Source: Chloroflexota bacterium
GTDB lineage: Bacteria; Chloroflexota; Dehalococcoidia; UBA2247; RBG-13-53-26
Direction of reading: 5' to 3'
DNA: 60,771 bases
Assembly (NCBI GenBank): GCA_003551705.1
Contig: PUNJ01000116.1
Location: 1-60,771 of the forward strand
Shown one piece after another: positions 35,796-45,514 of the stretch (position 1 is its first letter; every line of letters starts with the position of its first letter). The position numbers were made by a program, and so were the translations under genes. The notes below the pieces were generated by a model. The model was not told the origin of the DNA. It searched no databases and saw only the letters and a program-made list of their open reading frames with translations.

Positions 35796-36251
35796 TCAGG
35801 GCCTGTGCCCGTCGGGCAACTTTACGAGCGCAAGCCAAAAATCCTCTATGGAGCGTACAATGGCAATAAACTGGTCCAAGTCCACTGGTTTACAGATATA
35901 GCAGTTGGCATGCAAGTCGTAAGCCTTGAGAATATCCTCCTCAGCCTTTGAGGTCGTTAAAACGACAACCGGTATGCGTTTTAGTTCCTCAGCCGTTTTG
36001 ATCTTGGCGAGAACTTCTCGACCGTCCTTCCTGGGCAGATTCAAGTCTAACAGAATAAGGTCAGGACGCGGCACGTTGACATAAGCACCTTCTCTATAAA
36101 GGAATTCCAGTGCCTCCGCACCATCTTCAACCACATGTAGCCGGTTACAAACTTTGGCATCCCTGAGTGCCTCTCTGGTCAGCCTGACATCTCCAGGATT
36201 GTCTTCTACCAGAAGGATATCGATAGGTGTGCATTCGTTGCCTGCGTTCAT
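35796..36251 (-). CDS. Single-domain response regulator (Rcp1-like)
   Basis: The product of about 151 residues has the [19 protein letters not shown] start of the Rcp1-type receivers that accept phosphate from phytochrome-like kinases. The phospho-Asp is in [13 protein letters not shown] and the lysine in [12 protein letters not shown]. It has no output domain. Its ATG at 36251 lies within the stop region of the five-PAS kinase gene, so they are translated together and are a likely cognate pair. It may shuttle phosphate to the receiver-kinase hybrid downstream. Confidence 0.9.
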   Translation of the reverse strand: MNAGNECTPIDILLVEDNPGDVRLTREALRDAKVCNRLHVVEDGAEALEFLYREGAYVNVPRPDLILLDLNLPRKDGREVLAKIKTAEELKRIPVVVLTTSKAEEDILKAYDLHANCYICKPVDLDQFIAIVRSIEDFWLALVKLPDGHRP

Positions 36252-39028
36252 AATTTCTCCACCCCACTTAACGGAATTGTGAAAAAGAAAGTGGTGCCCT
36301 GTCCGATTTCGGACTCGACCCAAATCTTTCCTCCGTGACGTTCCACAATTCTCCTGCAAACCGCCAGCCCAATGCCCGTTCCTGGATAGCGTGTACGGTT
36401 ATGTAGGCGTTGAAAGATATGGAAGATCCGGTCAAAGAACTCGGGTGCGATGCCTATACCGTTGTCTCGGAAGGCAAACACGTAGTATCCTGATTCCTCT
36501 CTTGCCTCGATATCAATGACAGGTGTGCCGTCACGCCTGAACTTGATGGCATTGCCGATAAGATTCTGGAAAAGCTGTACCAGTTGTGGACCATCGGCCT
36601 GAACAGTGGGCAGCCGGCCACAGTTGATCCGGCTGCCTGTTTCGTCGATCAAGACTTTCAAATTGGCCGAAGCCTGGGCCAGGACTTCGTTGCAGTCGGT
36701 AGGTTCCAGCTCTTTCCCCTTGGTACCTACTCTTGAATACATGAGCAGGTCATTGATCAGCGATTGCATCCTGGTAGCACCGTCCACCGCATAATGGATG
36801 AATTCGTTCGCATCTTCATCAAGCTTGTCCTGGTAGCGTCGCGACAGCAACTGAACATAACTGGCAATCATGCGCAAGGGCTCTTGCAAGTCATGGGAAG
36901 CAACATACGCTAACTGTTCCAGCTCTTTGTTGGAACGGACCAGTTCGTGCATCATTTCGTCGATCTTTCTTGCAGCCGTTCTTTGTTCGGTTACATCACG
37001 CAGGTTGATAACGACGCCTTGTACAGCTGGATGGTAGAGAAGATTGTTCGCGGTAGCCTCGATCGACCGCCAGGACCCGTCCTTGTGCTGCAATCTTACT
37101 TCTATCGAGACACGGTTGCCCGGGCCATGTAACAATTGTGTAAAGTTTTCTTCTATAAGGGAGACATCATCAGCGTGTATGTAGTCGAGCAAATACTTTC
37201 CCAGCCTCTCCTCCGGCTTGAACCCGAGAAGACGTCCGTAGGCCGGGCTCTCATATCTTACCATCCCATCTCCATCCACAATCACAATCGGCTCGGATGC
37301 GTTCTCGATCAAGGACCGAAAATACACTTCCTTTTGCTGAAGGGCGAGCTGGGCTGATTTGCGCTCAGAGATATCACGGCTTATACCCAGGTATCCTAGT
37401 ATATTGTCATCAGAATCGCGAAGGTACCCGATCCTGTTCTCCGTCCATACACTACCCCCGCTCTTGGTGGGGATCTTCGACTCCACCTCAAAGGTCCGAT
37501 CGCTATTGCTTTGAGGGAATGCTCTATCCATTTTGCCAAGCAGTGCCTTGATTGCCTGAGCAAAGCCCGACTTTTCCGGGTCTGCCGGCGGTTCCATGAC
37601 TTCATCAACCGCATATCCGCACAACCTGGTGAGGGAAGGGCTTATATAGGTGAATCCCAGCTCCCTATTCATTGTCCATATTACGTCTGAGACGTTCTCT
37701 GCCAGCAGGCGGTAACGTTCCTCGCTCTCTCTCACAGCCCTCTCGGCTGCGCGCTGCTCGGTAACATCGCGGGCTATGCCGACGAAGCCGGCGAGCTTGC
37801 CATCCTCCACCTGTCTGGAGCACCTGAATTCTACTGTGATGTAGGTGCCTGACTTGGACAGTATGCGGGCCTCAAAGGGACGCAGAGGTCCGCCTTTGAC
37901 GGCGACGTCTTCCCAAAGCTGGGTTGTCCTGGTCAGGTCGTCAGGATGTAGAATCAGCGCGAAGTTCTTGCCGATCCATTCCAAGCACCGCCAACCCGTT
38001 ATCTCTTCAAAAACGGGGTTAATCGAAGTCATGTTACCTTTCATGTCTACGGCGAAGATGATATCTGTAGCATTCTGGACGACATTTCTATACCGTTCCT
38101 CGGAACTCCGTAACTGCTCGTACGCTTTCCGGCGGTCGGTGACATCCCTTGAAATCGTGATTATCTCTGTGGGTGTACCCTTGATATCCCGGACAAGAGA
38201 ACTCCGTACCTCCGCCCATACGGTCGAACCGTCCTTGCGGTAGAACTCAAGTTCCTGTTTGCCTGTTCGAAATGGTCGATTCCCGCCTTCGCATAATTCC
38301 TGCATCATCTCCTTTGCCATGGATTCAAGGGCTACCGCCTGGGATTCGGGCGTCAAGGATTCTTCAAAAGTACGATTCAAAGCTTCTTCTACGGTGTATC
38401 CCAGGAACTGCTCTATTGAAGGGCTTGTGTAGACCGGTTTCAGGTCCATATCGGTACATACGATGACATCCGTTATGTTCTCAGCAAGCAGGCGGTAACG
38501 CTTCCCGCTTTCCCGCAGGATATCTTCAGCGCGTTTCTGCTCCGCAATGTCTTTGATCACAGAGACAAAGCCAATCAATTCCTCTGATTCAACCAAAGCA
38601 TTGACCTTTAACTCTGCAGGGAACTCGGTCCCATCCGCTTTGACGAGAGTGTACGTCAAATCCAGAGGACCGCCCACATTCAAGAGTTTCTCCAAGTCTC
38701 CCAATAGTCTCAGGTGCTCCAGTGGAGAAATGAACGCTATGACATTTTTGCCGATGACTGTTTCCTTGCTTTCCAGACCCAGGGTCTGCATGCATCTTCT
38801 GTTCATGTCCAGCAAATGGCCGGAGGCATCAAGCACTGCTATCCCTTCGTTTATCGAATCGTATATGAGATGCATCCGGCCGGCAATGTCCCAGGAAGCC
38901 CTTACCGGAGGACCGTTCTTGTGGCCTGCAGCAGGTGTTTCACACGGGCGTGCAGCTTGTCCCCTGGTCTTTGCCTGGTCTTTGCCTTTCTTGTTATCGA
39001 GTATGAGCGTTTGTTTGTTCCTCTTCAA
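36248..39028 (-). CDS. Five-PAS histidine kinase
   Basis: The 926-residue sensor has five successive PAS/PAC modules from about residue 50 to 680. Each ends in a PAC motif ([62 protein letters not shown]). A phytochrome-type kinase core follows: [11 protein letters not shown] for phospho-His, then [14 protein letters not shown] and GTGIGLAV. No membrane segment is seen, so it probably senses cytosolic redox or ligand signals through haem or flavin in one or more PAS domains. Translation appears to begin at TTG 39028 behind GGGAGCG. The paired receiver follows directly. Confidence 0.9.
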   Translation of the reverse strand: MKRNKQTLILDNKKGKDQAKTRGQAARPCETPAAGHKNGPPVRASWDIAGRMHLIYDSINEGIAVLDASGHLLDMNRRCMQTLGLESKETVIGKNVIAFISPLEHLRLLGDLEKLLNVGGPLDLTYTLVKADGTEFPAELKVNALVESEELIGFVSVIKDIAEQKRAEDILRESGKRYRLLAENITDVIVCTDMDLKPVYTSPSIEQFLGYTVEEALNRTFEESLTPESQAVALESMAKEMMQELCEGGNRPFRTGKQELEFYRKDGSTVWAEVRSSLVRDIKGTPTEIITISRDVTDRRKAYEQLRSSEERYRNVVQNATDIIFAVDMKGNMTSINPVFEEITGWRCLEWIGKNFALILHPDDLTRTTQLWEDVAVKGGPLRPFEARILSKSGTYITVEFRCSRQVEDGKLAGFVGIARDVTEQRAAERAVRESEERYRLLAENVSDVIWTMNRELGFTYISPSLTRLCGYAVDEVMEPPADPEKSGFAQAIKALLGKMDRAFPQSNSDRTFEVESKIPTKSGGSVWTENRIGYLRDSDDNILGYLGISRDISERKSAQLALQQKEVYFRSLIENASEPIVIVDGDGMVRYESPAYGRLLGFKPEERLGKYLLDYIHADDVSLIEENFTQLLHGPGNRVSIEVRLQHKDGSWRSIEATANNLLYHPAVQGVVINLRDVTEQRTAARKIDEMMHELVRSNKELEQLAYVASHDLQEPLRMIASYVQLLSRRYQDKLDEDANEFIHYAVDGATRMQSLINDLLMYSRVGTKGKELEPTDCNEVLAQASANLKVLIDETGSRINCGRLPTVQADGPQLVQLFQNLIGNAIKFRRDGTPVIDIEAREESGYYVFAFRDNGIGIAPEFFDRIFHIFQRLHNRTRYPGTGIGLAVCRRIVERHGGKIWVESEIGQGTTFFFTIPLSGVEKL

Positions 39029-39217
39029 ATGGACGCTCCCAACGAAACCTTACACGGACGGCTATGATTGCGGACCTCGGACGCTCTTTGATCATATGTT
39101 CCCTAGCAGGAAGGAACAACGGGGCCCCTACCGACTTGATCTAGGTGCGCGCACCCAAATCTCTGAAGGCTTCCACGAAGCAGGGTGCGCCGCTCCCAGG
39201 GCGGGGCTGCCAACAAG

Positions 39218-39257
39218 ACCGGCCAGGTTGCACTGGCTGGAACGCAACCTGGCCGGT
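39218..39257 (-). terminator. Strong hairpin after the archaellum-linked unit, probable terminator
   Basis: ACCGGCCAGGTTGC and GCAACCTGGCCGGT form a perfect 14-pair stem with a 12-base loop. It lies about 45 bases after the stop of the short ArlD/E-like gene and before the five-PAS kinase. In the minus direction CTTGTTGG follows, a weak U-tract. Confidence 0.55.
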
Positions 39258-39302
39258 GGTTCGTTTCAAATTGGCGGGCCATGTTGTGGACAAGAAGCGA
39301 AT

Positions 39303-39773
39303 CTATGTATCTTCATCCAGTGCCAGAGAAATACAGTACTCTCTTCCTTCAAAACCGGTGGTGGCTGGAAGTACAAGCTTGAGCTTGATCTCCCTGAAAT
39401 CCTGCTCCTCAGTGGACCCGGCTCGTTCTTCGAATGAATCCCCACTGATAACTGCCTCATTTGGGAGGTCGTGCTCCGGGTTGAGTGGCCACGAAGCACC
39501 AGCCATAATTCCGTGGAGTTCCAAGACCAGGCGGGAAATGGCGGCCGTATCGCCATGTTCCGAGCGAGGTGTTTCGCCAAGGGCGTTGCTCAATTGCAAT
39601 AGGGCTTGTTTGAGACCAGGAACCTCGCCACAGCACATATTGTACACGTCGAGCAGGGTGGACAGATGGTCCTGCCCCAGTTCTCTCCTGGCTGCTTCCG
39701 TGAATTGCAGCAAGTTGGCAAGTTGGTTGACCTTAATGGGAGTTCGGTTTGGGTGATTATAATCGTCCATGAC
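39303..39773 (-). CDS. Short ArlD/E (FlaD/E)-like domain protein
   Basis: The 156-residue protein begins MDDYNHPNRTPIKVNQLANLLQF behind GAGGAGAGGGTC. Most of it is one domain shared with the C-terminus of the protein at 48451. Both carry an NxxANLxxx helix, LGQDHLSTLLDVYN / IGMEQLPMFLHAYA, an LVLELHGIMAG / LMLELHGILTG motif and a closing IKLKLVLP / VRLKLVLP strand. In archaea this FlaCE/ArlCDE domain couples chemotaxis proteins to the archaellum motor. It stands 29 bases from an atypical receiver gene and ends the likely arl transcription unit. The function is inferred from the domain. Confidence 0.75.
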   Translation of the reverse strand, partial: VMDDYNHPNRTPIKVNQLANLLQFTEAARRELGQDHLSTLLDVYNMCCGEVPGLKQALLQLSNALGETPRSEHGDTAAISRLVLELHGIMAGASWPLNPEHDLPNEAVISGDSFEERAGSTEEQDFREIKLKLVLPATTGFEGREYCISLALDEDT

Positions 39774-39802
39774 CCTCTCCTCAACCAAAACGGTGGATTC
39801 GA

Positions 39803-40210
39803 TCACCTTTTGGCTGTCGTTTTCGCCGGCAGCCTCGCTGAATGGCCGCGTTGCACGGCCTGGTCCATCTGGTCGACCAGGCTCCGGATGTCGAAGGGCG
39901 CCGTCAGGTAGCCCTCGGCCGCCATATCCAGGCCTCTTATTCTGCCCTTCCCCGCCCCCCAACTGGTGACCAGCATGATCGGTACGGGAGTAAATTGTCG
40001 CATATAGAGGCATAGTTCAATCCCGTCCATCCAGGGCATCATGATGTCAATAATGAGGTAGTCAGGATTCAGCCTGCTCAGCATCTTCTCAGGATTTTGG
40101 ACTTGCGTTCTGGCCGTAAAGATGCGATGGCCGTAGCACTCCAGATTGTATTGCAAGAAGTTCAACAGGACTTGATCATTACTCAAAGCCAGTATGGTTT
40201 TCGGTTCCAT
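39803..40210 (-). CDS. Atypical single-domain receiver (no conserved lysine)
   Basis: The 135-residue protein has a receiver fold with the phospho-Asp (YLIIDIMMPWMDG) and Thr/Ser (MLVTSW). The acidic pair reads SND and the conserved lysine loop reads YLTAPF instead of TKPF. Loss of that lysine usually weakens or locks the phosphorylation-driven switch. It lies immediately before the short ArlD/E-like gene, with GGGGGTTGTT before its ATG. No output domain exists, so it probably acts by protein contact, possibly with the adjacent ArlD/E-like protein. Confidence 0.85.
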   Translation of the reverse strand: MEPKTILALSNDQVLLNFLQYNLECYGHRIFTARTQVQNPEKMLSRLNPDYLIIDIMMPWMDGIELCLYMRQFTPVPIMLVTSWGAGKGRIRGLDMAAEGYLTAPFDIRSLVDQMDQAVQRGHSARLPAKTTAKR

Positions 40211-40341
40211 AACAACCCCCGGCCTCTATTCAGGCATTGTCAGACTAACATGGACTGCATAAACAAGGCATAAACAAGAAGAAAGCCTTTGTAAATAAGA
40301 GGTAAACTTGGATGGGATTTTAGGTGTACCAGCAGCTTAGC

Positions 40342-41076
40342 TCAAAGCCGGTTGCCGATACTGTGTGTAGGGTCCTCATTACGGCAGGATTGGCCGAGGT
40401 AATAGCCGACGCCAGGCACAGTGAGAATATGCCTGGGGTTTTCAGGATCACGCTCGATCTTACGCCGCAAACGTCCTACGAAGACACGCAGGTATTCCTT
40501 CTCGGAGTAGTACTGCTCTCCCCAGACCTTTTGGAGAAGCATGCTGTGCGTCATAACCTTGCCCGCATTCACGGCCAATTGCTGTAGCAGTAAGTATTCG
40601 GTAGGTGTCAACCGCACATCCTTACCCTGAACGTTGACCCGCCTCATGTCAAAGTTGATTTCCAGTTCCCCGCTGGTGAATACCGGAAGGCTGCTTGTCA
40701 CTCGCGAAACTCCTGCATGGCGCAGGGCGGTCTTTATACGTGCCAGAAGTTCCTCGACTCCAAAAGGCTTGGTGAGGTAATCATCAGCCCCGATTTCCAG
40801 GCACCGGACTTTGTCTTTCTCATCACCGCGCGCACTTAGAATCAAGACAGGTACCTGAGACCATTCTCTTATCCGTTGACAGACCTGGACGCCGTCCAGC
40901 TTCGGCATCATTATATCAAGGACGATCAGGTCTACGAAATCCCTTTGTACAGCCTCCAAGGCTTCTTCACCATTGGTGGCAATGGTCACCCTGTAGTCCC
41001 TGGCCCTGAGATTTGCGCAAAGAAATCGGACGATGGCCTCATCATCATCTACGACCAGGATATGTATCTTGTTCAT
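40342..41076 (-). CDS. OmpR-family response regulator
   Basis: The 244-residue protein has all receiver landmarks (VVDDDEA, LIVLDIMMPKLDG, SARG, YLTKPF) and a winged-helix output (VRLTPTEYLLLQQLAVNAGKV... LRVFVGRLRRKIE). Its ATG overlaps the stop of the upstream kinase gene (ATGA type), making the two a cognate pair. It is the only member of the archaellum-side block with a DNA-binding output and is the best local candidate for transcription control of the arl genes. Confidence 0.92.
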   Translation of the reverse strand: MNKIHILVVDDDEAIVRFLCANLRARDYRVTIATNGEEALEAVQRDFVDLIVLDIMMPKLDGVQVCQRIREWSQVPVLILSARGDEKDKVRCLEIGADDYLTKPFGVEELLARIKTALRHAGVSRVTSSLPVFTSGELEINFDMRRVNVQGKDVRLTPTEYLLLQQLAVNAGKVMTHSMLLQKVWGEQYYSEKEYLRVFVGRLRRKIERDPENPRHILTVPGVGYYLGQSCRNEDPTHSIGNRL

Positions 41077-42701
41077 GATTGGAACCCCTCTATTTCCACT
41101 GGCAGGCTGAAGCTGAACCTGGCACCGTTATGGGGTTCACTCTCGACCCATATCCGGCCGCCATGGGCCTCAACTATACCCCGGCAAATGGAGAGCCCCA
41201 GACCGGCCCCTGGCCGGTGTTCACCATTTTCACCTTCCAACTGGTAGAAACGTTCAAAAATCTTGAGATGGAACTCACTGGGTACGCCTATGCCCTGGTC
41301 ACAGACACTGGTAATGACTGCGCCTTCTTCGGACCTGGCCTCTATTATTATGGAGCTGCCTTCTTTGGAAGACTTGACCGCGTTCTCCACCAGATTGGTG
41401 ATCACCTCCCCGATATGTTCCTCATCAACCAGGACAGCCGGCAGGCCTGCCGGGATCCTGAATTGAAGACGATGCCTGGTTGCGAGGCGCTGTAGCCGGT
41501 CCTCTATTGAACGGACAATCTCGTTAAGCCTGCGACTCTCCCGTCTCACTTCAAGTCTTCCAGCCTCCAAACATGAGGTAACCAGCAAGTCCTCAATCAA
41601 TCGTTTCAACCTGTCGGCCTCTTTGTCAATGGTGCGCAGGAATTCGAACCAGCTATCCTTATCAAATTCGACGTCCGGCTGCAAGAGTGTGCTGGCGAAA
41701 CCCTTGATGGATGCCAGCGGGGTCCTCAATTCGTGCGAAACATTGGCCAGGAATTCTGTACGCAGGGCATCCAGTTCTCTCAAGGCCTTGTTGCTTGAAG
41801 CTTCTTCATACAGTTGCGCATTACGGATGGCGATTGATATTTCTCTTGCAATGCCCATCATGAGCTTCAGGTCCTCTGGTTTGAAGGCATCCGGGACATT
41901 CATGGCCAGGCCCATAACTCCAATGGTCTGGCCCATGATGGTCAGGGGAACGCCGGCATAGCAGCGGTAACCTGCCCTGTAGAGAAACTCGAACCCGTCT
42001 CCTTTCCCTGCGTCGCTGCTGCTCATAAATAACTCTCTCGTTTGGAGAACGTGTTCGAACTCGGTCTCTTGCACCGTACCGGACTCAAGGTATGGTACCA
42101 GATCATGGGAAAAGCCATGATACCTGGCAAGCACTAGCCTGCCATCTTCATATAGGTGCACGTAGCTTGCAACGGTTGCCATGGTTTCGGACACTCTATC
42201 AAGAGCTGTATCGATGATCTTCTCCAGTTCGAGCGACTGCGAAACAGCCTGTGAAACCGAAAGAAGTACACTTGTTTCTCGGTCGTGTTTTTGCAGTTCC
42301 TCTATGAGCCGTCTGTTTTCCAGGACCAGCCGCTGTCGTTCCAGTCCCCGGGTCACAACAGACAGAAGGTGTTCAGGGTCCACCGGCTTCTCCAGGTATG
42401 CGAATGCACCCCTGTTCAGGGACTGGATGGCGCTCTGGACTGAGGAACATCCGGTCAGCATGACGGCAATAATGTCGGGGTTCCCTTCAATGAGTCTGGG
42501 CAGTAATTCGGTCCCCGCCAGATCGGGTAAGCTGATGTCAATGATGGCAAGGTTATGGCCTCGCTCTTGCGCTTTGGACAAAGCTTCGCCTGCGGAAATG
42601 GCAACTTCCGTTTCGTAGCCTTTCGCATTGAGGATGCGTTTGATCACTTGCAGAAATGAAGCGTCATCATCCACAACGAGTATGCGGGGCCTGTCAGATA
42701 T
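41073..42701 (-). CDS. Receiver-GAF-histidine kinase hybrid
   Basis: About 542 residues: a receiver (phospho-Asp in LAIIDISLPDLAG, lysine in YLEKPVDPE), a GAF domain at about 145-290 (LELEKIIDTALDR... FLYRAGYRCYAGVPL), then HisKA FLANVSHELRTPLASIKG, the N-box NAVKSS, and G-boxes DQGIGVP and GAGLGLSIC. The first ordinary start codon (GTG 42674) would cut off the first receiver strand, whose residues RILVV are encoded upstream in frame. A GGAGGTG site lies eight bases before an ATA codon at 42701, so that codon is a candidate start. It overlaps the stop of the double-receiver gene at 42694 and is translationally coupled to it. Confidence 0.85.
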   Translation of the reverse strand: MSDRPRILVVDDDASFLQVIKRILNAKGYETEVAISAGEALSKAQERGHNLAIIDISLPDLAGTELLPRLIEGNPDIIAVMLTGCSSVQSAIQSLNRGAFAYLEKPVDPEHLLSVVTRGLERQRLVLENRRLIEELQKHDRETSVLLSVSQAVSQSLELEKIIDTALDRVSETMATVASYVHLYEDGRLVLARYHGFSHDLVPYLESGTVQETEFEHVLQTRELFMSSSDAGKGDGFEFLYRAGYRCYAGVPLTIMGQTIGVMGLAMNVPDAFKPEDLKLMMGIAREISIAIRNAQLYEEASSNKALRELDALRTEFLANVSHELRTPLASIKGFASTLLQPDVEFDKDSWFEFLRTIDKEADRLKRLIEDLLVTSCLEAGRLEVRRESRRLNEIVRSIEDRLQRLATRHRLQFRIPAGLPAVLVDEEHIGEVITNLVENAVKSSKEGSSIIIEARSEEGAVITSVCDQGIGVPSEFHLKIFERFYQLEGENGEHRPGAGLGLSICRGIVEAHGGRIWVESEPHNGARFSFSLPVEIEGFQS

Positions 42702-43449
42702 TTCGGCACCTCCGAGGACGCTTGTTGCGCTTGATCTTGCTGGCCATTTCGAGAGCTTCCGCTGGATGAAAGGGTTTGAAAAGACAAGAATCAGGCATTG
42801 ATTGGAAAGCCTGCTTCATGAGATCGCTCATTTCCTCCCGGTAGGCCGTAATCATCACCGCTTTGATACCGGGATCTATTTCTCTCAATCTCCAGTAGGT
42901 TTCAAGTCCGTCCATGAGGGGGAGCTTCAAGTCTATGAATGCTATCTGGCACATTTTCTCATTCATGATCTCGACGGCTTCTTCTCCGCTGCAGGCCGTA
43001 GTCACTGAGTAGCCCTGCATCTCGAACATTTTGGCCATGGTCTTGCACAAGTCAGGATCGTCGTCGACAATCATGACTGCCTGGTCAGACACGATCTCCT
43101 GGATCAGGTGAATCACCCAGGCAACATCTACGGGTTTGCACAGTGCCGTGTGCACGCCTTCTTTCATCACCTCTGTTATGATGTCATCCTCGTAATAGGC
43201 CGACATCAATATGACTCTTGCAGCCGGGTTCATCTCCTTTATCCTGCGGAACGCTTCGACTCCGCTCATGCCCGGCATAACGACGTCCATGAGAATAACG
43301 TCGAAACGATTATTCCTGTACTTGTCCAGCGCCATCAGCCCATTCTCCGCCATGTCAACCTCGTAACCGCTTCTGGTGAGAATGGCGGACAAGCTCTTCA
43401 AAAGATCGGCATTATCGTCGACCAGCAGTACACTACCATGTTCCTTCAT
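42694..43449 (-). CDS. Double-receiver response regulator (REC-REC)
   Basis: Two complete receivers are fused in 251 residues. The first has VLLVDDNADLL, VILMDVVMPGMSG and the lysine in LCKPVD. The second has VMIVDDDPDL, IAFIDLKLPLMDG and the lysine in LFKPFHP. No DNA-binding or enzymatic output follows, apart from a basic tail. REC-REC proteins often serve as phosphate sinks or relays. Here it sits between two kinase genes and follows the membrane kinase at 43468 by 18 bases, so it can collect or route phosphate between them. Confidence 0.9.
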   Translation of the reverse strand: MKEHGSVLLVDDNADLLKSLSAILTRSGYEVDMAENGLMALDKYRNNRFDVILMDVVMPGMSGVEAFRRIKEMNPAARVILMSAYYEDDIITEVMKEGVHTALCKPVDVAWVIHLIQEIVSDQAVMIVDDDPDLCKTMAKMFEMQGYSVTTACSGEEAVEIMNEKMCQIAFIDLKLPLMDGLETYWRLREIDPGIKAVMITAYREEMSDLMKQAFQSMPDSCLFKPFHPAEALEMASKIKRNKRPRRCRNI

Positions 43450-43467
43450 TCTGACATGCCTCCTTGA

Positions 43468-45303
43468 TCAAAAAGCCGGCAAACTCAATTTGAACCTGGT
43501 CCCTATTCCTACCTGACTGCCTATTTCGATGTTACCCCCGTTCTGTTCCACGAGCCCTCGGGTAATGGCCAGCCCCAGCCCGATTCCCCGCGGTTTGGTT
43601 GTGAACAGGGGCTGAAATATCTTCTCCAGGTTCTCGTTTGGAATCCCGCATCCTGTATCCTGAATTTCAACCCAGGCATGGCCGTTGCTGGCGCCGGTGC
43701 CTATTTGCAGGTGTCCCGCGCCGTTCATGGATTGAACGGCGTTGGACATTATGTTGGCTAGCGCGCGCCCTACCTGCTCCGCATCTACCATCACCATCGG
43801 CGTGGCTTCTTCCAGGTTGGCTTGCACTCGTATATCTTCCGGTATAACGATCCATGAAAGACTCTCGGCTACCAGGCTGTTCAGGTCCACCTTGGCCAGA
43901 GCAGGGGGCCTGATCCGTGTAAAGTTCAAGAGGTCGGTCACAATCTTGTTCGAAATATCAACTTGCTGGTCCAGTAATTTCAGAGTGTCCCGGCAATCCT
44001 CATCCATGCCGTCCCCGATTGTCATATTCAGCAAGTAAACACAGTTCCGGATTACGTTCAAGGGGTTCCTTAGTTCGTGCCCCACTCCGGAGGCCAGTTC
44101 CCCGACGGCGGCCAGCCGTTCCGACCGGATCAATTGTTCATGCATGTTCCTGGTCTCTGTCATATCCCGGTGCAGTGCTACAACCGCAACAGTGTTGCCA
44201 TCTTCATCATATACCGGTGAGGTGGTGAGCAGGACAGGTACTTTGGTACCATTTTGGTGCTCCGCAAGTAGCTCACCAGTCCAGGCTTTTGTCCGGGTAT
44301 TGGGTATCACTTCGTTCTCCACCCGGTTCGCCTCTTCCGGGACAAAGAGATCATTCAAGGCCAACCCCTGTAATTCGGCCAGGCCATAGCCCCACATTCT
44401 CTGGGCAGCTTCATTGGCAAATGTAACCCGTCCTTCCAGGTCCAACAGGGTTATTGCGTCAATTGAACTCTTGACTGCATTCGACAGCAATCTCAGTTGT
44501 TCGTGGGCCGACTTCAAGTCCTCCGTCCTCTCCTCCACCATGTCCTCCAGTTGCTCCGAATAGACCTTGAGAGAGTCTTCCAATGCCAGCCGGCGGGCAG
44601 CCCCGCTTATCCTTTCAGCCAGAGTCTTGACCAGCGTCGGGTTTGTAACTGAAACATTCTGCTTAGCCCGGAAATGGACCTCCAGGCTCCCCAACGGTTC
44701 CGCTCCGGCCCACAGTTCCTCTCTGGCTGTTTTGGAAGCACTTCCGATTTCACCGCTTTCATATACCTGGTCTCTTGCCCGGACTCGTACGCCCACCTTA
44801 TCAGGGTGTGGAAAAGCCTCCGGAATAGTCTTTACGACTGCCAAAAGAAATTCATCCAACGATGAACACTCGCTGGCTTGCCTGCCTACATCATAGAGGC
44901 ACCTTATCTCGGCCATGCTCCGTCGCCGATGCTCATCGCTCTTCCGGATCATGGCAACCGCAGCGCCCACAGCGCTGAGGATGATCCCAAAGGCGGAAGA
45001 ACGGTACACGGCATCCTCGTAAGGGGTGACATAGACTGCGTAAGGATATAGCACCACCATGGTCAAGAGAGCTGTAATCAATGCTCCGCGGAGACCGAAG
45101 ACGTAGGCGGCATAGACAACAGGGCCGAAAAACACGAGCCCGTAAAAATCATGCAATTTGCTCAGGACACTTTGCCCCGTCTGCCATCCTAATGCTCCGG
45201 ATATGGCGTCCAGATAATAGACTAGCGAGCAGACCGCCATCATGGCGCCCAATCGCCAAAAGTGGTGGTTGCCAGGTAATACCTTGACAAGAAACTTGAC
45301 CAT
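43468..45303 (-). CDS. Membrane-anchored PAS histidine kinase
   Basis: The protein of about 611 residues starts MVKFLVKVLPGNHHFW behind GGGAGGGTAAC. Several hydrophobic segments in residues 18-140 form a membrane sensor region. A GAF-like stretch lies at about 150-270, a coiled coil follows (EQLEDMVEERTEDL), and a PAS domain precedes the kinase core: VGHELRNPLNVIRNC, IMSNAVQSM, DTGCGIPNENLEKIFQ, GIGLGLAI. It is the first kinase downstream of the arl genes and the only membrane-anchored one of the block, so it is a candidate surface-signal receptor for motility. The downstream REC-REC gene is 18 bases away. Confidence 0.9.
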   Translation of the reverse strand: MVKFLVKVLPGNHHFWRLGAMMAVCSLVYYLDAISGALGWQTGQSVLSKLHDFYGLVFFGPVVYAAYVFGLRGALITALLTMVVLYPYAVYVTPYEDAVYRSSAFGIILSAVGAAVAMIRKSDEHRRRSMAEIRCLYDVGRQASECSSLDEFLLAVVKTIPEAFPHPDKVGVRVRARDQVYESGEIGSASKTAREELWAGAEPLGSLEVHFRAKQNVSVTNPTLVKTLAERISGAARRLALEDSLKVYSEQLEDMVEERTEDLKSAHEQLRLLSNAVKSSIDAITLLDLEGRVTFANEAAQRMWGYGLAELQGLALNDLFVPEEANRVENEVIPNTRTKAWTGELLAEHQNGTKVPVLLTTSPVYDEDGNTVAVVALHRDMTETRNMHEQLIRSERLAAVGELASGVGHELRNPLNVIRNCVYLLNMTIGDGMDEDCRDTLKLLDQQVDISNKIVTDLLNFTRIRPPALAKVDLNSLVAESLSWIVIPEDIRVQANLEEATPMVMVDAEQVGRALANIMSNAVQSMNGAGHLQIGTGASNGHAWVEIQDTGCGIPNENLEKIFQPLFTTKPRGIGLGLAITRGLVEQNGGNIEIGSQVGIGTRFKLSLPAF

Positions 45304-45514
45304 GTTACCCTCCCGTGAGGTAGGCCGGAGGCCAGTGGATATCCTCAGGCGTGACTGTGTTTCCCGTGGCCACCGCCCAGAAGCAAGCTTACCAGCCCCA
45401 CCAAGCAAATACATCCAAGTCATCCTTCATTTTTGTGAGACTTTTCTCCCAATTGACTGGAATAGACAATTCGGAAGAACCCGTGATGACGCATTGTCTG
45501 AGCAGCAGCACGGT

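Noticed and set aside
39774-40013. An 80-residue N-terminal extension of the short ArlD/E-like protein
   Set aside because: The extension overlaps the receiver gene, is Gly/Pro/Arg-rich and unlike its paralogue. A good ribosome site precedes the internal ATG at 39773.
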